Assembly (NCBI RefSeq): GCF_030010375.1
Contig: NZ_JASCRY010000001.1
Coordinates: 1,488,001 to 1,552,000, forward strand
Length of the DNA stretch: 64,000 nt
Direction of reading: 5' to 3'
Origin: Flavobacterium yafengii
GTDB taxonomy: Bacteria; Bacteroidota; Bacteroidia; Flavobacteriales; Flavobacteriaceae
Part shown: piece by piece, positions 28,376-36,333 of the stretch
Layout of the letters: every line of letters begins with the position of its first letter
Position numbering within the stretch: the first letter of the stretch is position 1
Program-made: the position numbers and the translations under genes
Notes under the pieces: generated by a model
Database searches by the model: none
Seen by the model: the letters and a program-made list of their open reading frames with translations, nothing else
What the model was told of the DNA's origin: nothing

Positions 28376-29136
28376 CTAAAACGCAATCTTACATAAACAT
28401 GTTTGATGCCTTTTTTATCGGAGTCTCTTTCGTCGATTTCTAGTATATCAGTAAGGGATTTTAGCATTGGAGTAAGTTTAGAAAAGCCATAATTTCTTGG
28501 ATCAAATTCTGGTTTTTTCTTTACAATTAGATTTCCTACATCACCCAAAAAGGCCCAGCCGCTATCATCACCTATATCTTCAATGGTAGATTCTATTAAT
28601 TCGATAGTTTGTAAATCAATTTTGTTTAGGCTTTTCGGAGTTGCTTTTTTAGCGTCGGATGCGGTTCGTTTTGGTAATTTCTTTTTGATAGCTCCGTCCA
28701 AAACTTCAATATAAATAAACCTGTCGCAAGCAACAATGAATGAATTTGGTGTTTTTTGTTCTCCAATTCCAATGACTTTCATTCCGGATTCACGGAGTCG
28801 AATTGCTAAACGTGTAAAATCAGAATCACTGGAAACAATACAAAAACCATCTACTTTGTCCGAATATAATAGATCCATGGCGTCAATAATCATGGCAGAA
28901 TCCGATGAATTTTTCCCCACGGTGTAACTATATTGCTGAATTGGCGTGATAGCATGTTCCAATAATACACTTTTCCATCCACCGGCATTCGGTTTAGTCC
29001 AGTCGGCATAAATACGCTTTGTGGTTGGTGTTCCAAATTTGGCAATTTCCTCCATCATTCCTTTTACATTGCTATAAGGGACGTTGTCAGCATCAATGAG
29101 AACGGCTAGTTTTAATTCTTTTGTATCTTGTGACAT
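28372..29136 (-). CDS. NYN domain and LOTUS/OST-HTH domain RNA-processing protein
   Basis: 254 residues. The N-terminal NYN/PIN-like nuclease domain has acidic residues Asp15 and Asp17 (LIDADNVP), Asp79, Asp85 and the pair Asp104/Asp106 (SSDSDFTRL). A basic linker (KKKLPKRTASDAKK) leads to a C-terminal OST-HTH/LOTUS domain (about 175-250), a winged helix that binds RNA. This is the domain order of the bacterial NYN-LOTUS family, predicted metal-dependent RNases. The target is unknown. It converges on the histidine kinase with overlapping stop codons and no terminator between. Confidence 0.92.
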   Translation of the reverse strand: MSQDTKELKLAVLIDADNVPYSNVKGMMEEIAKFGTPTTKRIYADWTKPNAGGWKSVLLEHAITPIQQYSYTVGKNSSDSAMIIDAMDLLYSDKVDGFCIVSSDSDFTRLAIRLRESGMKVIGIGEQKTPNSFIVACDRFIYIEVLDGAIKKKLPKRTASDAKKATPKSLNKIDLQTIELIESTIEDIGDDSGWAFLGDVGNLIVKKKPEFDPRNYGFSKLTPMLKSLTDILEIDERDSDKKGIKHVYVRLRFS

Positions 29137-29162
29137 AAATTTCTAATGTTGAAATATTTATT

Positions 29163-29170
29163 CAAATATA
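29163..29170 (-). promoter_or_regulatory. -7 element for NYN-LOTUS gene
   Basis: CAAATATA is TATATTTG on the minus strand, 26 nt before the ATG at 29136. Confidence 0.5.
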
Positions 29171-29207
29171 CAAAGTTTATTATGGAATACGACTCGAAGT
29201 TTGAGGA

Positions 29208-29310
29208 TTAGCCCTGATCGAAACGGCATCCTTTTGTGCTGTCATTGCGAGGAACGGAGCAATCTTTTTTGACAGCACAAAAGATACAGTGTAGAGCAGG
29301 AAATAGCTCC
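29208..29310 (+). repeat. Structured intergenic repeat, copy B, with nested core
   Basis: It begins TTAGCCCTGATCG and continues to ATCC. A perfect 13-bp inverted repeat CTTTTGTGCTGTC (29231-29243) / GACAGCACAAAAG (29271-29283) follows, and then GATACAGTGTAGAGCAGGA. The loop holds a second hairpin, ATTGC/GCAAT, within a 24-nt core (29241-29264) that recurs at 37641-37664. The flanks resemble copy A at 13619-13699. Confidence 0.75.
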
Positions 29311-29377
29311 TGATATTCATGATAATAAACCCTGAAAAATAATTCAGCTTTCAATACCTTTATAAAATTTAAATAAT

Positions 29378-29385
29378 TATTTTTG
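29378..29385 (+). promoter_or_regulatory. -7 element for serine palmitoyltransferase-like gene
   Basis: TATTTTTG fits TAnnTTTG, 36 nt upstream of the ATG at 29422. Confidence 0.5.
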
Positions 29386-29421
29386 CAACTTCTTAAAATT
29401 AAAATTATTACTTGATATATT

Positions 29422-30684
29422 ATGGTAAAAGATTTATTCGAAAGGATTCAAAACAATAAAGGACCTTTAGGGAAATGGGCTTCACAAGCAGAAGGATATT
29501 TTGTATTTCCAAAATTAGAAGGAGATTTAGGCCCAAGAATGAAATTTCAAGGAAAAGAGGTTTTGAATTGGAGTTTGAATGATTATTTAGGTCTTGCAAA
29601 CCATCCAGAAGTGCGTAAAGCAGACGCGGATGCCGCGTTAGAATTTGGTGCAGCAGCTCCAATGGGTGCTCGTATGATGAGTGGTCATACTAAATATCAT
29701 GAACAATTAGAGAATGAATTAGCTGCTTTTGTAATGAAAGAATCGGCTTATTTATTGAATTTTGGTTACCAGGGAATGGTTTCTATAATTGATGCTTTGG
29801 TGACTAGAAATGATGTGATTGTGTATGATGTTGATGGGCACGCTTGTATTATTGACGGAGTTCGTTTGCATAGTGGAAAACGTTTTACTTACAAACACAA
29901 CGATATCGAAAGTATGGAGAAAAACCTGCAACGTGCTACCAAAATAGCTACGGAAACAGGTGGAGGTATACTTTTTATTACGGAAGGTGTTTTTGGAATG
30001 CGTGGACAGCAAGGAAAGTTGAAAGAGATTGTTGCAATGAAAAAGAAATACAATTTCCGTCTTTTGGTTGATGATGCTCACGGTTTTGGTACTCTTGGTA
30101 AAACAGGAGCTGGAGCAGGTGAGGAGCAAGATTGCCAAGATGAAATTGATGTTTATTTCTCGACTTTTGCAAAATCGATGGCTAATATAGGTGCTTTTGT
30201 AGCTGCTGATAAAGACATTATTGATTACCTAAAATACAACTTACGTTCGCAAATGTTTGCTAAAGCATTACCGATGATTCAAACAGTTGGTTCATTGAAA
30301 CGTTTGCAATTGTTGCGTGATAACCCTGCATTGAAAGACAAACTTTGGGAGAATGTAAATGCTTTGCAAAATGGTTTGAGAAGCAAAGGATTTAATATTG
30401 GTGATACCAATACTTGCGTTACACCAGTTTATTTAGAAGGAAGTGTACCAGAAGCGATGGTAATGGTAAATGACTTAAGAGAGAATTATGGTATTTTCTT
30501 GTCAATAGTAATTTATCCAGTTATTCCAAAAGGAATGATTTTATTGCGTGTTATTCCTACTGCTCCTCACACTTTGTCAGATATTGACGAAACACTAACG
30601 GCTTTTGAAGCTATTCGTGAGAAATTAGTAAACGGAACGTATAAAGAAATTGCAGCAAGAACTACAGTTGATTTAGACGCTTAG
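29422..30684 (+). CDS. Serine palmitoyltransferase-like alpha-oxoamine synthase
   Basis: A PLP enzyme of 420 residues that condenses an acyl thioester with an amino acid. Fold-type I features are NDYLGLANHPEV, the GARMMSGHTKYHEQLE block, DDAHGFGTLGKTG (PLP-ring Asp and His), and FSTFAKSMANIG with Lys251 as the Schiff-base lysine. In Bacteroidota this group includes serine palmitoyltransferase for sphingolipids and the cysteate acyltransferase for capnine sulfonolipids, known in F. johnsoniae to support gliding. The substrate (Ser, Cys-sulfonate or Gly) cannot be fixed from sequence. It is monocistronic, between a -7 element and a terminator. Confidence 0.88.
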   Translation: MVKDLFERIQNNKGPLGKWASQAEGYFVFPKLEGDLGPRMKFQGKEVLNWSLNDYLGLANHPEVRKADADAALEFGAAAPMGARMMSGHTKYHEQLENELAAFVMKESAYLLNFGYQGMVSIIDALVTRNDVIVYDVDGHACIIDGVRLHSGKRFTYKHNDIESMEKNLQRATKIATETGGGILFITEGVFGMRGQQGKLKEIVAMKKKYNFRLLVDDAHGFGTLGKTGAGAGEEQDCQDEIDVYFSTFAKSMANIGAFVAADKDIIDYLKYNLRSQMFAKALPMIQTVGSLKRLQLLRDNPALKDKLWENVNALQNGLRSKGFNIGDTNTCVTPVYLEGSVPEAMVMVNDLRENYGIFLSIVIYPVIPKGMILLRVIPTAPHTLSDIDETLTAFEAIREKLVNGTYKEIAARTTVDLDA

Positions 30685-30714
30685 TTTTTAAAATCATAGC
30701 AATTTTAAGTTTAT

Positions 30715-30751
30715 AAAAAATCCATCAGCTTTTGTTGATGGATTTTTTTTT
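30715..30751 (+). terminator. Terminator after SPT-like gene
   Basis: AAATCCATCA pairs with TGATGGATTT across a short loop, followed by a T run. Confidence 0.85.
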
Positions 30752-30805
30752 GAAATGTATCTAGCCAATAATGAGTATATTTATGCAACTTAAAATTTAA
30801 AGTTT

Positions 30806-31279
30806 ATGAAAAAAGTAATTTTATTGAGTGTCGTTTTTATGAGTGTTTTTGTCTCTTGTAAGAAAGAAAAGGAAATAGAAGAAACGCCAATCACCTCGGA
30901 AGAAATAGTTGTAGAAGAACCAGTTTCAGAAGAATGCTATAGTGCGATTATTAAAAAAGATACTATTTCGATGTCTTTGAATATTAAAGGAAATAAAATA
31001 GCTTCTGGGAAATTGAGTTATAAGTTTTTTGAAAAAGATAAAAATGAAGGGACTTTAGTTGGGGAAATAAAAGGCGATACGCTTTTTGCAGAGTATACTT
31101 TTATGTCTGAAGGAGTTTCGTCAATTCGTCAAGTTGTCTTTTTGAAAAAGGGAAATACCTATGTTGAAGGTTTTGGTGATGTTGTAGATGATAATAAAGG
31201 AAAAGTCACTTTTAAAGACACAAAACAACTAAAATTTGAAGGAAATATCGTTTTGTCAAAAGTGGATTGCAAAATGTAA
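30806..31279 (+). CDS. Small lipoprotein of unknown function
   Basis: 157 residues with a lipoprotein signal and lipobox VFVSC (Cys17), then a Glu-rich linker (about 20-45, KEKEIEETPITSEE). The rest is a beta-rich domain with SLNIKGNKIASGKLSYKF and GTLVGEIKGDTLFAEYTF, a pattern like small lipocalin or copper-resistance-type barrels. The family is not recognised. It is a single-gene unit between two terminators. Confidence 0.75.
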   Translation: MKKVILLSVVFMSVFVSCKKEKEIEETPITSEEIVVEEPVSEECYSAIIKKDTISMSLNIKGNKIASGKLSYKFFEKDKNEGTLVGEIKGDTLFAEYTFMSEGVSSIRQVVFLKKGNTYVEGFGDVVDDNKGKVTFKDTKQLKFEGNIVLSKVDCKM

Positions 31280-31309
31280 TTTTCATTATAAAATAACATT
31301 ATTAAAAAC

Positions 31310-31344
31310 AAAAAAATCCATTCGCCACGGCGAATGGATTTTGT
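31310..31344. terminator. Bidirectional terminator
   Basis: AAATCCATTCGCC pairs with GGCGAATGGATTT around a very short loop, with A and T runs outside. It lies between a rightward lipoprotein gene and a leftward GNAT-like gene. Confidence 0.85.
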
Positions 31345-31369
31345 GTTTTAAATAGTACAATCTAAGTTG

Positions 31370-32488
31370 TTATAAATTCTTTAGAAAAGTACATCTTCGT
31401 TTGTGAACAACAGGATTGAAATGTTTCCATAAGTTATGAATGGCAAGGTTATCTGCTAATTCAGGGGTTCTGAAACAGTTGATGACTCCTTTTTCTTTGA
31501 AAGTATGGTAATATTCATTGAAAATTATCGCTGTAACTGCTTTGTTTTGATAATCTGGATGAACACCAATCAAATAGAAAATCATATCCTTACTTTGGTT
31601 TTTTGCTTTTAGCAAATGAAGGAATCCAAAAGGGAATAATTTTCCTTTTGATTTTTGCAACGCTTCGGAAAAAGATGGCATTACAATACTAAAAGCAACA
31701 ATATTATGGTCTTTGTCTTCCACAAATTTGATGAATTCAGGATTGATAAAACTAATGTATTTTTTCTTGAAATATTCTTTTTGAACGTCTGAAATAGCTA
31801 CAAAAGAAGATAATGAAGCATAAGATTCATTGAATAAATCAAACATTTTATCCACATGTGGCATCACTTCTTTGGTAGTTTTGAAATTAAGCGGGCTTAA
31901 CTGGTACCTTCTTTTTACCAAATCATTTGCCTTTTCAAAAAATTCCGGTTTTACGTTTTCGAAAGGGAATTTACTTTCTAAGTATTCTTTTTCTACACTA
32001 TACCCTAATTGTTCAAAATGAGTGGCATAATACGGATGATTGTACCACGTAATCATGGTTCCAATCTCGTCAAAACCTTCCGTTAAGACACCAACTTTAT
32101 CTAAATTTGAAAATCCCATTGGACCTTCAACGTGTTCTAAATTGTTTTTTCGACCTAATTCATACACTTTTTCCAAAAGTGCTTTTGTCACTTCGATATC
32201 ATCAATCACATCAAACCAACCAAAACGAACTTTCTTTTTTTGTTGGTCGTTTACTTCACTCCAATTGATGATTGCTGCAATTCTACCTACAATTTCATTG
32301 TTTTTATAAGCAATGTAAAAATACGCTTCGGCATTTTCAAAAGCTGGGTTTTTTGTTTTGTCAAAGGTTTCCAATTCATCAGCAATGATTGGCGGAACCC
32401 AATATTTATTGTTTTTATATAGGGAAAAAGGGAATTTGATATAATCCGTTAATTCACTTTTTGTTTTAGCTTCTTTTATTGTAATCAT
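31370..32488 (-). CDS. GNAT-fold acyltransferase-like protein of unknown substrate
   Basis: 372 residues with two GNAT-like halves. The first (about 1-150) has the strand AYFYIAYKNNEIVGRIAAIIN typical of GNAT motif A/D. The second (about 215-372) carries HNIVAFSIVMPSFSEA and YLIGVHPDYQNKAVTAIIFNEYY, where V-H-P-x-Y-Q resembles the acetyl-CoA binding region. It starts with a 1-nt overlap (TAATG) after the upstream porin-like gene, so the two are translationally coupled. Donor and acceptor are unknown. Confidence 0.78.
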   Translation of the reverse strand: MITIKEAKTKSELTDYIKFPFSLYKNNKYWVPPIIADELETFDKTKNPAFENAEAYFYIAYKNNEIVGRIAAIINWSEVNDQQKKKVRFGWFDVIDDIEVTKALLEKVYELGRKNNLEHVEGPMGFSNLDKVGVLTEGFDEIGTMITWYNHPYYATHFEQLGYSVEKEYLESKFPFENVKPEFFEKANDLVKRRYQLSPLNFKTTKEVMPHVDKMFDLFNESYASLSSFVAISDVQKEYFKKKYISFINPEFIKFVEDKDHNIVAFSIVMPSFSEALQKSKGKLFPFGFLHLLKAKNQSKDMIFYLIGVHPDYQNKAVTAIIFNEYYHTFKEKGVINCFRTPELADNLAIHNLWKHFNPVVHKRRCTFLKNL

Positions 32489-33423
32489 TATCCTTTTTTT
32501 GTCTTTTTTGCTCTTTTCAATGCTTTTTTATCAGAATCCTTATTGTCAATGTTTATTCTTACTTCTTGGTAATTGGCGTCATAACGCCAAGAAAAACCAA
32601 TACCTCCATAAAGAGCTGAAGGAGTATCTTTAAGGCTTGTGCTTATTGATGCGTCAATTTGCATGTCTTTATTCAACAGATAAGCTGCGCCACCACGAAC
32701 AATGGCATCGCTGTAAAAATCGCTTTTAAATCCTTGATTTTCTACAAAACCAGACCATTTGTCATTAAATCCTCTTGTTAAAGTCAAGACATAACCATAG
32801 CTTGGATAGTCAGTTGTTACATAATCAGCTATGATATTAGTTACAAAAACCCATTTTCCATCACCCAAGTGGTTTTGGGTAATCAACATAATTTTTGGTG
32901 ATATGCTGGATTCTGGAGAAAAAGAATAAGGGTTGTCTGCCATAGTAAAATTAGCTCCCGCAAATACGGAAACGGCCGGAATTAATTGGCGCCAACTAAA
33001 TGCTCGATTGGCTTTCCAACTGTATATATTTACCTTTTTTTCGTAATTTTTGAAAGGATCGTAAATCAAATATTTGGCTCCTAAAACAGTTTGCTTGAAA
33101 TCTGCTCGATTTGAACTGTTAAATAAGGTGGTGTATTTTTCATTTTGGTATTGTATATCAGCTATCAATTCCAGTCTTTCCATGAATAAACCCCAACGTA
33201 ATGTGGCATCAATCCCAAAACCATTGGCATCATAATTCAATAAACTGTGATTTTGTTTTATGCCGTAAACGCCTGTTTCTATTTGGATTACCGACTTCCC
33301 AACTGCGTAAGCTGACATGGTTTCGCCAGGTCTGTTAGAATTTATTTGATCAGTATGTTGGCCATAATGAATACTTGGAAGCATTGAAATAGCAGCGATA
33401 AGTAAGATTTTGATTTTGGACAT
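32488..33423 (-). CDS. Outer membrane transporter-like beta-barrel protein
   Basis: 311 residues with a signal peptide (about 1-21, ending HYGQ). The mature part is rich in alternating aromatic/hydrophobic strands and begins INSNRPGETMSAYAVGKSVIQIETGVYG, as in the MetA-pathway/phenol-degradation type outer membrane family. The C-terminus ends in a short Lys-rich tail after the last strand. Its substrate is unknown. It is the first gene of a two-gene unit with the GNAT-like gene. Confidence 0.82.
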   Translation of the reverse strand: MSKIKILLIAAISMLPSIHYGQHTDQINSNRPGETMSAYAVGKSVIQIETGVYGIKQNHSLLNYDANGFGIDATLRWGLFMERLELIADIQYQNEKYTTLFNSSNRADFKQTVLGAKYLIYDPFKNYEKKVNIYSWKANRAFSWRQLIPAVSVFAGANFTMADNPYSFSPESSISPKIMLITQNHLGDGKWVFVTNIIADYVTTDYPSYGYVLTLTRGFNDKWSGFVENQGFKSDFYSDAIVRGGAAYLLNKDMQIDASISTSLKDTPSALYGGIGFSWRYDANYQEVRINIDNKDSDKKALKRAKKTKKG

Positions 33424-33459
33424 ATTATTTTTTTTGGGTTAAAAAGTAATAACGCTTTT

Positions 33460-33467
33460 CAAATGTA
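33460..33467 (-). promoter_or_regulatory. -7 element for the porin-GNAT unit
   Basis: CAAATGTA is TACATTTG on the minus strand, 36 nt before the ATG at 33423. Confidence 0.5.
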
Positions 33468-33532
33468 CTATATTTTATTATTTATTTAAGAGAGATATTT
33501 TAATTTTGAACGGTTGATTTATTAATTTTGGA

Positions 33533-33540
33533 AAAAATTA
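33533..33540 (+). promoter_or_regulatory. -7 element for DUF4834 gene and downstream run
   Basis: TAATTTTG fits TAnnTTTG just 7 nt before the ATG at 33548. A second TAATTTTG at 33501-33508 allows a longer leader and may be the real one. Confidence 0.45.
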
Positions 33541-33547
33541 CACTTAT

Positions 33548-33829
33548 ATGCAAACAGCTTCTTTCATTGGTTTTATAAAAGCGCTTTTTTATATGATCGC
33601 TTTCTATTATATTTTTAGATTTTTAGCAAAACTATTTTTGCCTTTATTGCTTAAAAAAGTAGTCGAAAAAGCAGGAGAAAATATGCAGAAGCAACAACAG
33701 TATGCACAAGATAATACTTGGAAAAAAACACAAAGTAAGGATGAAGTAATATACAAGACGGCGAATACAAAAAATCCACGCGAAACCAAAAAAGTGGGAG
33801 ATTATGTTGATTACGAAGAAATAGATTAA
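33548..33829 (+). CDS. DUF4834 family small membrane protein
   Basis: 93 residues. One or two hydrophobic segments (about 5-37, FIGFIKALFYMIAFYYIFRF) precede a Lys/Gln-rich cytoplasmic tail ending KKVGDYVDYEEID. This matches the DUF4834 pattern seen in Bacteroidota next to YfhO-type genes, as here (49 bp upstream of YfhO). Function unknown; a small accessory protein of the membrane is the best guess. Confidence 0.82.
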   Translation: MQTASFIGFIKALFYMIAFYYIFRFLAKLFLPLLLKKVVEKAGENMQKQQQYAQDNTWKKTQSKDEVIYKTANTKNPRETKKVGDYVDYEEID

Positions 33830-33877
33830 ATTTGTCGTTATTAGCACCGTTTTTACTCTAATCCAAACCATTTTACA

Positions 33878-36283
33878 TTGAAAATAATAAATAAGTTCTA
33901 TCCACACGTCCTAGCCATACTTGGTTTTGTTGTAATTTCTCTCCTATATTTTTATCCTGTATTGCAAGGAAAACAAATTTTCCAGTCTGATATAGTGCAG
34001 TATACAGGAATGGCCAAAGAACAAAATGACTTTAGAGCCACGGATGATGTTGAACCGTATTGGACTAATTCTGCTTTTGGTGGAATGCCAACGTATCAAT
34101 TGGGAGCCAAATATCCACACGATTATATTGGTGCGATAGACGATGCATTGCGATTTTTACCTCGCCCTGCGGATTATTTATTTTTATATTTTCTTGGGTT
34201 TTATGGCTTGATGCTAGTGTTAAAAGTAAATCCTTTGAAAGCCTTTTTTGGAGCATTAGCCTTTGGATTATCTACGTATTTGATTATTATTCTTGGAGTT
34301 GGTCATAATGCCAAAGCGCATGCGATTGCTTACATGCCGCTGGTTATTGCCGGATTTATTCTGGTATTTCAAAAAAAATACATTCTGGGAGGTTTGATTA
34401 CACTTTTTGCGACAGCATTAGAAATCAATGCGAATCACTTCCAAATGACCTATTACTTATTGATTTTCCTATTGATTCTTTCTGCTTATTTTATCTATCA
34501 GCAAGTAAAAGAGAAAGAATATAAATCACTGTTGTATTCGTTTGGGATATTAGCAGCGGCAGGAATTTTAGCTATTGGTGCCAATGCTACGAATCTATTA
34601 GCAACTTCTGAGTATGCTGATTTTAGTATTCGTGGTAAAAGCGAACTGACATTCAATCCAAACGGTTCAAAAAACGAAACGACTTCTTCAATGTCTAAGG
34701 ACTATATCACGGAGTACAGTTATGGAGTAATGGAAAGTTTTAATCTTATTGCCCCGCGACTTTTTGGTGGTTCTAATAATGAGGCTGTTGGAAAAGACAG
34801 TAATATGTATGAATTCATGATAGGTCAGGGAGTTCCGGAGGATCAGGCAACTGATTTTGTTTCGGGAATGCCAACGTATTGGGGAGATCAACCTATTGTG
34901 GCAGCTCCTGCATATATTGGAATTGTAGTATTCTTTTTGGCTATTTTGGCTTTATTCATCGATAAAAGAAAGATTAAATATGTATTTCTATCCGGTTCAA
35001 TAGTTGCGTTAGTTCTTTCTTGGGGTAAAAATTTCCCTATTTTGACCGACTTTTTTATTGATTATGTTCCAATGTATGATAAATTCAGAGCGGTATCTTC
35101 AATCCAAGTTGTTTTGGAATTGTGTTTTCCAGTTTTGGCTATTATGGGATTACAGTCTTTCTTCAAATTAGACAAAAAACTGCAATGGAAAGCATTGTAT
35201 GAAACGACAATTTTAGGTTTAGGAATTATTTTGATTTTATTTTTAAGCAAAAGTATGTTCAGCTTTTCTGGAGGAAACGATGCTTATTTTCAAGAAAGTT
35301 ATGGTCCTGAATTTGTAAGCGCCCTTAAGCTGGATCGAATGAGCTTGTATAGTGCTGATTTATTGCGTTCAGGCTTTTTTATCGTGTTAACAGCCGGCGT
35401 TTTATGGTTGTTCATTAAAGATAGATTTGCTCAAAATACAGCCATTATAATTGTAGGTTTATTGATGGTTTCCGATTTGTTTTTTGTGGATAAAAAGTAT
35501 GTTTCGGGAAAAGATTTTGTAAGCGGAAGTCAAGTTGAAGTGCCTTTTCAAGAGTCACCTTCTGATACTGAGATTCTAAAAGACACGGCTAATTACCGCG
35601 TTTTTGAAGTGGGCGATATCATGGGGGCAAGAGCTTCTTATTTCCATAAATCTATTGGTGGTTATAGCGCCGTAAGACCTAGAAGAATGCAGCAATTAAT
35701 TGACTATCAAATTTCAAAAAATAACATTGAAGTCCTTAACATGCTTAATGTAAAGTATGTAATCCAAAAAGATAAAGAAGGAAAAGAATTCCCAGTATCA
35801 AATCCAGCTGTTAATGGAAATGCATGGTTTGTGAGCCAAGTAAAATTAGTGAATTCAGCTGATGAAGAGATGAAAGCGTTGGATAGTTTGGATTCTAAAA
35901 ATGTCGCAATTGTAAATAGTAAAGATTTTGAAATCAAAAATACGGCTTTCGCCAAAGACAGTTCAGCGACTATAACTTTAGAAAATTACAAACCTAATTA
36001 CTTGAAATATGTGTCTAATAATTCAAATGAAGGTTTAGCCGTTTTCTCCGAAATGTATTATGGAAAAGGTTGGAATGCCTATATTGATGGAAAAAGTGCA
36101 GATCATATTAGAGTTGATTATGTTTTAAGGGGATTACTAATTCCTAAAGGGGATCACAAAGTAGAATTCAAGTTTGAACCTCAAGTGATAAAAACCGGAA
36201 GTACAATTACGCTGATTAGTTCAATAGGAATGCTGTTACTTTTAGCTGGTGGGATTTATTTCGAAAGGAAGAAATCCGTGTAA
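33878..36283 (+). CDS. YfhO family membrane protein
   Basis: 801 residues. A first membrane segment (about 9-29) and a GT-C-like layout of about ten further segments up to residue 540 are followed by a soluble C-terminal domain and a last segment (about 775-793). YfhO proteins are linked to glycosylation of teichoic or surface glycans in Firmicutes; in Bacteroidota the role is not established. The start is TTG at 33878: the first Met is residue 47, after the first membrane segment. The next two genes suggest surface polysaccharide work. Confidence 0.88.
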   Translation: MKIINKFYPHVLAILGFVVISLLYFYPVLQGKQIFQSDIVQYTGMAKEQNDFRATDDVEPYWTNSAFGGMPTYQLGAKYPHDYIGAIDDALRFLPRPADYLFLYFLGFYGLMLVLKVNPLKAFFGALAFGLSTYLIIILGVGHNAKAHAIAYMPLVIAGFILVFQKKYILGGLITLFATALEINANHFQMTYYLLIFLLILSAYFIYQQVKEKEYKSLLYSFGILAAAGILAIGANATNLLATSEYADFSIRGKSELTFNPNGSKNETTSSMSKDYITEYSYGVMESFNLIAPRLFGGSNNEAVGKDSNMYEFMIGQGVPEDQATDFVSGMPTYWGDQPIVAAPAYIGIVVFFLAILALFIDKRKIKYVFLSGSIVALVLSWGKNFPILTDFFIDYVPMYDKFRAVSSIQVVLELCFPVLAIMGLQSFFKLDKKLQWKALYETTILGLGIILILFLSKSMFSFSGGNDAYFQESYGPEFVSALKLDRMSLYSADLLRSGFFIVLTAGVLWLFIKDRFAQNTAIIIVGLLMVSDLFFVDKKYVSGKDFVSGSQVEVPFQESPSDTEILKDTANYRVFEVGDIMGARASYFHKSIGGYSAVRPRRMQQLIDYQISKNNIEVLNMLNVKYVIQKDKEGKEFPVSNPAVNGNAWFVSQVKLVNSADEEMKALDSLDSKNVAIVNSKDFEIKNTAFAKDSSATITLENYKPNYLKYVSNNSNEGLAVFSEMYYGKGWNAYIDGKSADHIRVDYVLRGLLIPKGDHKVEFKFEPQVIKTGSTITLISSIGMLLLLAGGIYFERKKSV

Positions 36284-36287
36284 TTAG

Positions 36288-36315
36288 GTAGAGACGCACT
36301 GCAGTGCATCTCTAC
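36288..36315. repeat. 28-bp palindromic intergenic repeat
   Basis: The left half GTAGAGACGCACTG and right half CAGTGCATCTCTAC are complementary in 13 of 14 positions. It occupies most of the 50-bp spacer between YfhO and the glycosyltransferase. No T run follows. Confidence 0.7.
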
Positions 36316-36333
36316 TAACATAAAAAAATTAAA

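Noticed and set aside
28736..28927. Open frame antisense to the NYN-LOTUS gene
   Set aside because: It is a shadow of a strong coding gene with no promoter element or recognisable protein.
29208..29310. Possible CRISPR repeat
   Set aside because: Only single dispersed copies occur, with internal symmetry and no regular spacer array or cas genes.
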